From contig JANCRA010000009.1 in the NCBI GenBank assembly GCA_024362935.1, forward strand, positions 18,979,572-19,043,571: DNA of 64,000 nt, read 5' to 3'. The stretch is from Setophaga petechia (lineage: Eukaryota; Chordata; Aves; Passeriformes; Parulidae). The position numbers and the translations under genes are program-made. Shown here piece by piece: positions 62,358 through 64,000 of this stretch; position 1 is the first letter of the stretch, and every line of letters begins with the position of its first letter. The notes below the pieces were generated by a model. That model was not told the DNA's origin. It made no database searches and was given only the letters and a program-made list of their open reading frames with translations.

Positions 62358-64000
62358 GTAACAGTTCAAGTCCTAACCTAGCAAAACATAACTGAAATGA
62401 AGGCAGAAAAAAATCCCAGTAGCTTTCTTCATAAATTGCAGACCTTCCTCAGAAAAATATGGAGGCAATGTTTTTGTTTTATGTGTAAAAAAACCCAGAT
62501 CTGAAATATGACCATTGAAACTCAAATGCTTGAATATGAAGCGGTCATCATGATACTCCCATGGGAATATTGGCCTCATATTCCCATTTTCTTGTAGAAA
62601 TACACATCTCCTGTATTATAGTCTGGTTTCCTTTAGATGACACATCAGCCACAGCGTTCTAACAATGAAGAAGTGTACAGTGATGTATCCTAAGCCAGGC
62701 TTCAGCTCCTCAGAGGAACTCACTTTTGACTTGAATGGTTTAGGGTTTAGGCATTTATCTTTCCCTTGAAATAACTAAAATTTTCCATAAGGAGCGGAGC
62801 ATTCACTAGAAAAAGTTATAAGGAACTTCAACTTCCACTGAAAAACAGGAAGAGGACAGCAGATATCTATGCATAGTAAATGCAATGAATGGGACATGGT
62901 GCTGGTGTGCCATGCTCCAAAGGAAATGTCACACATGCTGGTCCCATTAGAGAACTCTTAGAGAACTCATCTTCACATCTCTTAAATAGATTTGGTGTCT
63001 AGTATGTATTTGAGAGAAAAAAAGGGGGAGATAGAATTTAATAAATGCACTGAAGATATTAGCAGTGTAATTATCCTGTGAAACCTACAGACTGTTTTGT
63101 ATATGGAATGCCTTTAATATTGTGATAGAAGAAATAGAGCAAGTCTCTTTTTATATGTTAATGCACAAGAGAAAAGATATGTGGTTGTAAAATTATATAT
63201 TGACTTTATCACATCTCTGAGGTTTGCAAACTAAAAGTTTTCAAACTATTTAATATTTGTTGATAGACTGTAAAGAAAAAGGTCTCAAAAATGTCCTGCT
63301 CCTTTAATTTCTAGCCTTTAATGCACTTTAAAAGGAATTGAAAAATAATTACTACCTATCTAAATAATAATCATGGCTGAAAAGCTACAGCATGTACCAC
63401 AGATAAAACTGAAAATGGTATAGCTAAAGGTTGGTAGGGCAGTTTACCAAAATAAACAAGTACACTCTAAAGAAGTTTTGGGCTCCTGGTTTAGGGGTTT
63501 GTTTTCCTAATGCTCAGAAGCCAAAGGCCATCTTGGGACGTGAATGCAGGGGAAGGTATCAGCCCTAATTTAAAAACTGTTGTGGTTTTGTGCTGTCAGA
63601 AAAGATGGTGAGTGTGATCTCAGTTTGTGTTCATCTAATGTTGCTGTGCTGGATTATGACTCAGCTTCAGGAACAGGACTTGAGGAACTTCTAACCCAGA
63701 GTCAGGAGGATACCTAGTGACCCTGCTTCACATGCTGTGTATTCACATGCTGTGTCTTCACTCACTGTGTTCCCAGGTGATTCATTTCAGCGGTTTTGAA
63801 GTGTTCAGAATATCCTTTGCTGAAAATTATGGTTGCATGGGAATAGGATATCAAGTATGCAAAACTCTATGATCTGACTGCAAAGAAGGTTGGTTGAGTC
63901 CTCTGAGAACACTAAGAAGGAATATTTTTGCATAGGGATAATCACCACCACAACAATTATGATTTTATAAGTTATTGTCAGGTAGTGAATTCTAGATACT
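62358..64000 (+). other. GUCY1A2: GUCY1A2 intron following exon D, 5' part
   Basis: The intron begins with GTAACA. The sequence is AT-rich. A 15-bp triplicated motif lies at 63727-63771. I searched by eye for the next exon, expected to begin in frame after LDIYK with the second metal Asp region, and did not find it, so the intron extends past the window. Confidence 0.85.
63727..63771. repeat. 15-bp motif, three tandem copies
   Basis: TTCACATGCTGTGTA, TTCACATGCTGTGTC and TTCACTCACTGTGTT are adjacent. The first two differ only at the last base. Confidence 0.85.

Noticed and set aside
63776..63800. TGTGTTCCCAG followed by GTGATT, a possible acceptor for the next exon
   Set aside because: The translation does not match the expected second metal-binding segment of the cyclase, and no donor follows.
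1..64000. CRISPR arrays, tRNA or rRNA genes, bacterial-type operons
   Set aside because: None seen. There are no regularly spaced direct repeats, no cloverleaf-like TTCRA motifs in context, and the sequence is vertebrate intron and exon.

Overview
The window comes from a bird genome, possibly a songbird. Four exons match the vertebrate soluble guanylate cyclase alpha-2 gene (GUCY1A2). The interspersed repeats are CR1 LINE fragments carrying the avian CR1 3' end, plus one solo LTR of a type common in birds. All recognisable coding sequence belongs to this one gene, on the + strand. Two features of the gene lie outside the window: exon 1 upstream, and the rest of the catalytic domain with the C-terminus downstream.

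Layout: 1-1001 is the end of the intron before the first visible exon. Exon A (1002-1063) and exon B (1541-1662) encode part of the N-terminal H-NOX-like region and are separated by a 477-bp intron that contains a CR1 relic. An 11.4-kb intron (1663-13025) follows, with CR1 pieces and a solo LTR at about 10130-10712 carrying an ATT microsatellite. Exon C (13026-13744, 719 bp) encodes the rest of H-NOX, a linker and the first part of the H-NOXA/PAS domain. A 48.1-kb intron (13745-61871) comes next. Exon D (61872-62357, 486 bp) encodes the rest of PAS, the signalling coiled coil and the start of the guanylate cyclase domain, including the first metal-binding Asp. The tail (62358-64000) is intron. 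The phases fit across every junction: exon A to B is split after base 2 of a Gly codon, B to C after base 1 of a Gly codon, and C to D is phase 0. Together the four exons give 463 uninterrupted codons.

Function: alpha-2 pairs with beta-1 to form the NO-activated cyclase that makes cGMP from GTP. Only part of one subunit lies here, so there is no operon-like partnership to describe.

Hunt result: I found no new multi-gene system. The most interesting leads are two unannotated exon-like segments just inside the 48-kb intron. One is a 36-nt in-frame microexon candidate (14187-14222). The other is a 74-nt candidate (16168-16241) that carries an in-frame stop and could make a truncated isoform or trigger decay. 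Others are a 550-bp GC-rich block with a 175-codon antisense ORF, several GC-rich blocks of unknown origin, a Cys in the signalling helix where mammalian alpha-2 has Arg (from memory), an 18-bp palindrome over the LTR TATA-like site, and several small tandem duplications. The remaining intron sequence is AT-rich and I see nothing recognisable in it.
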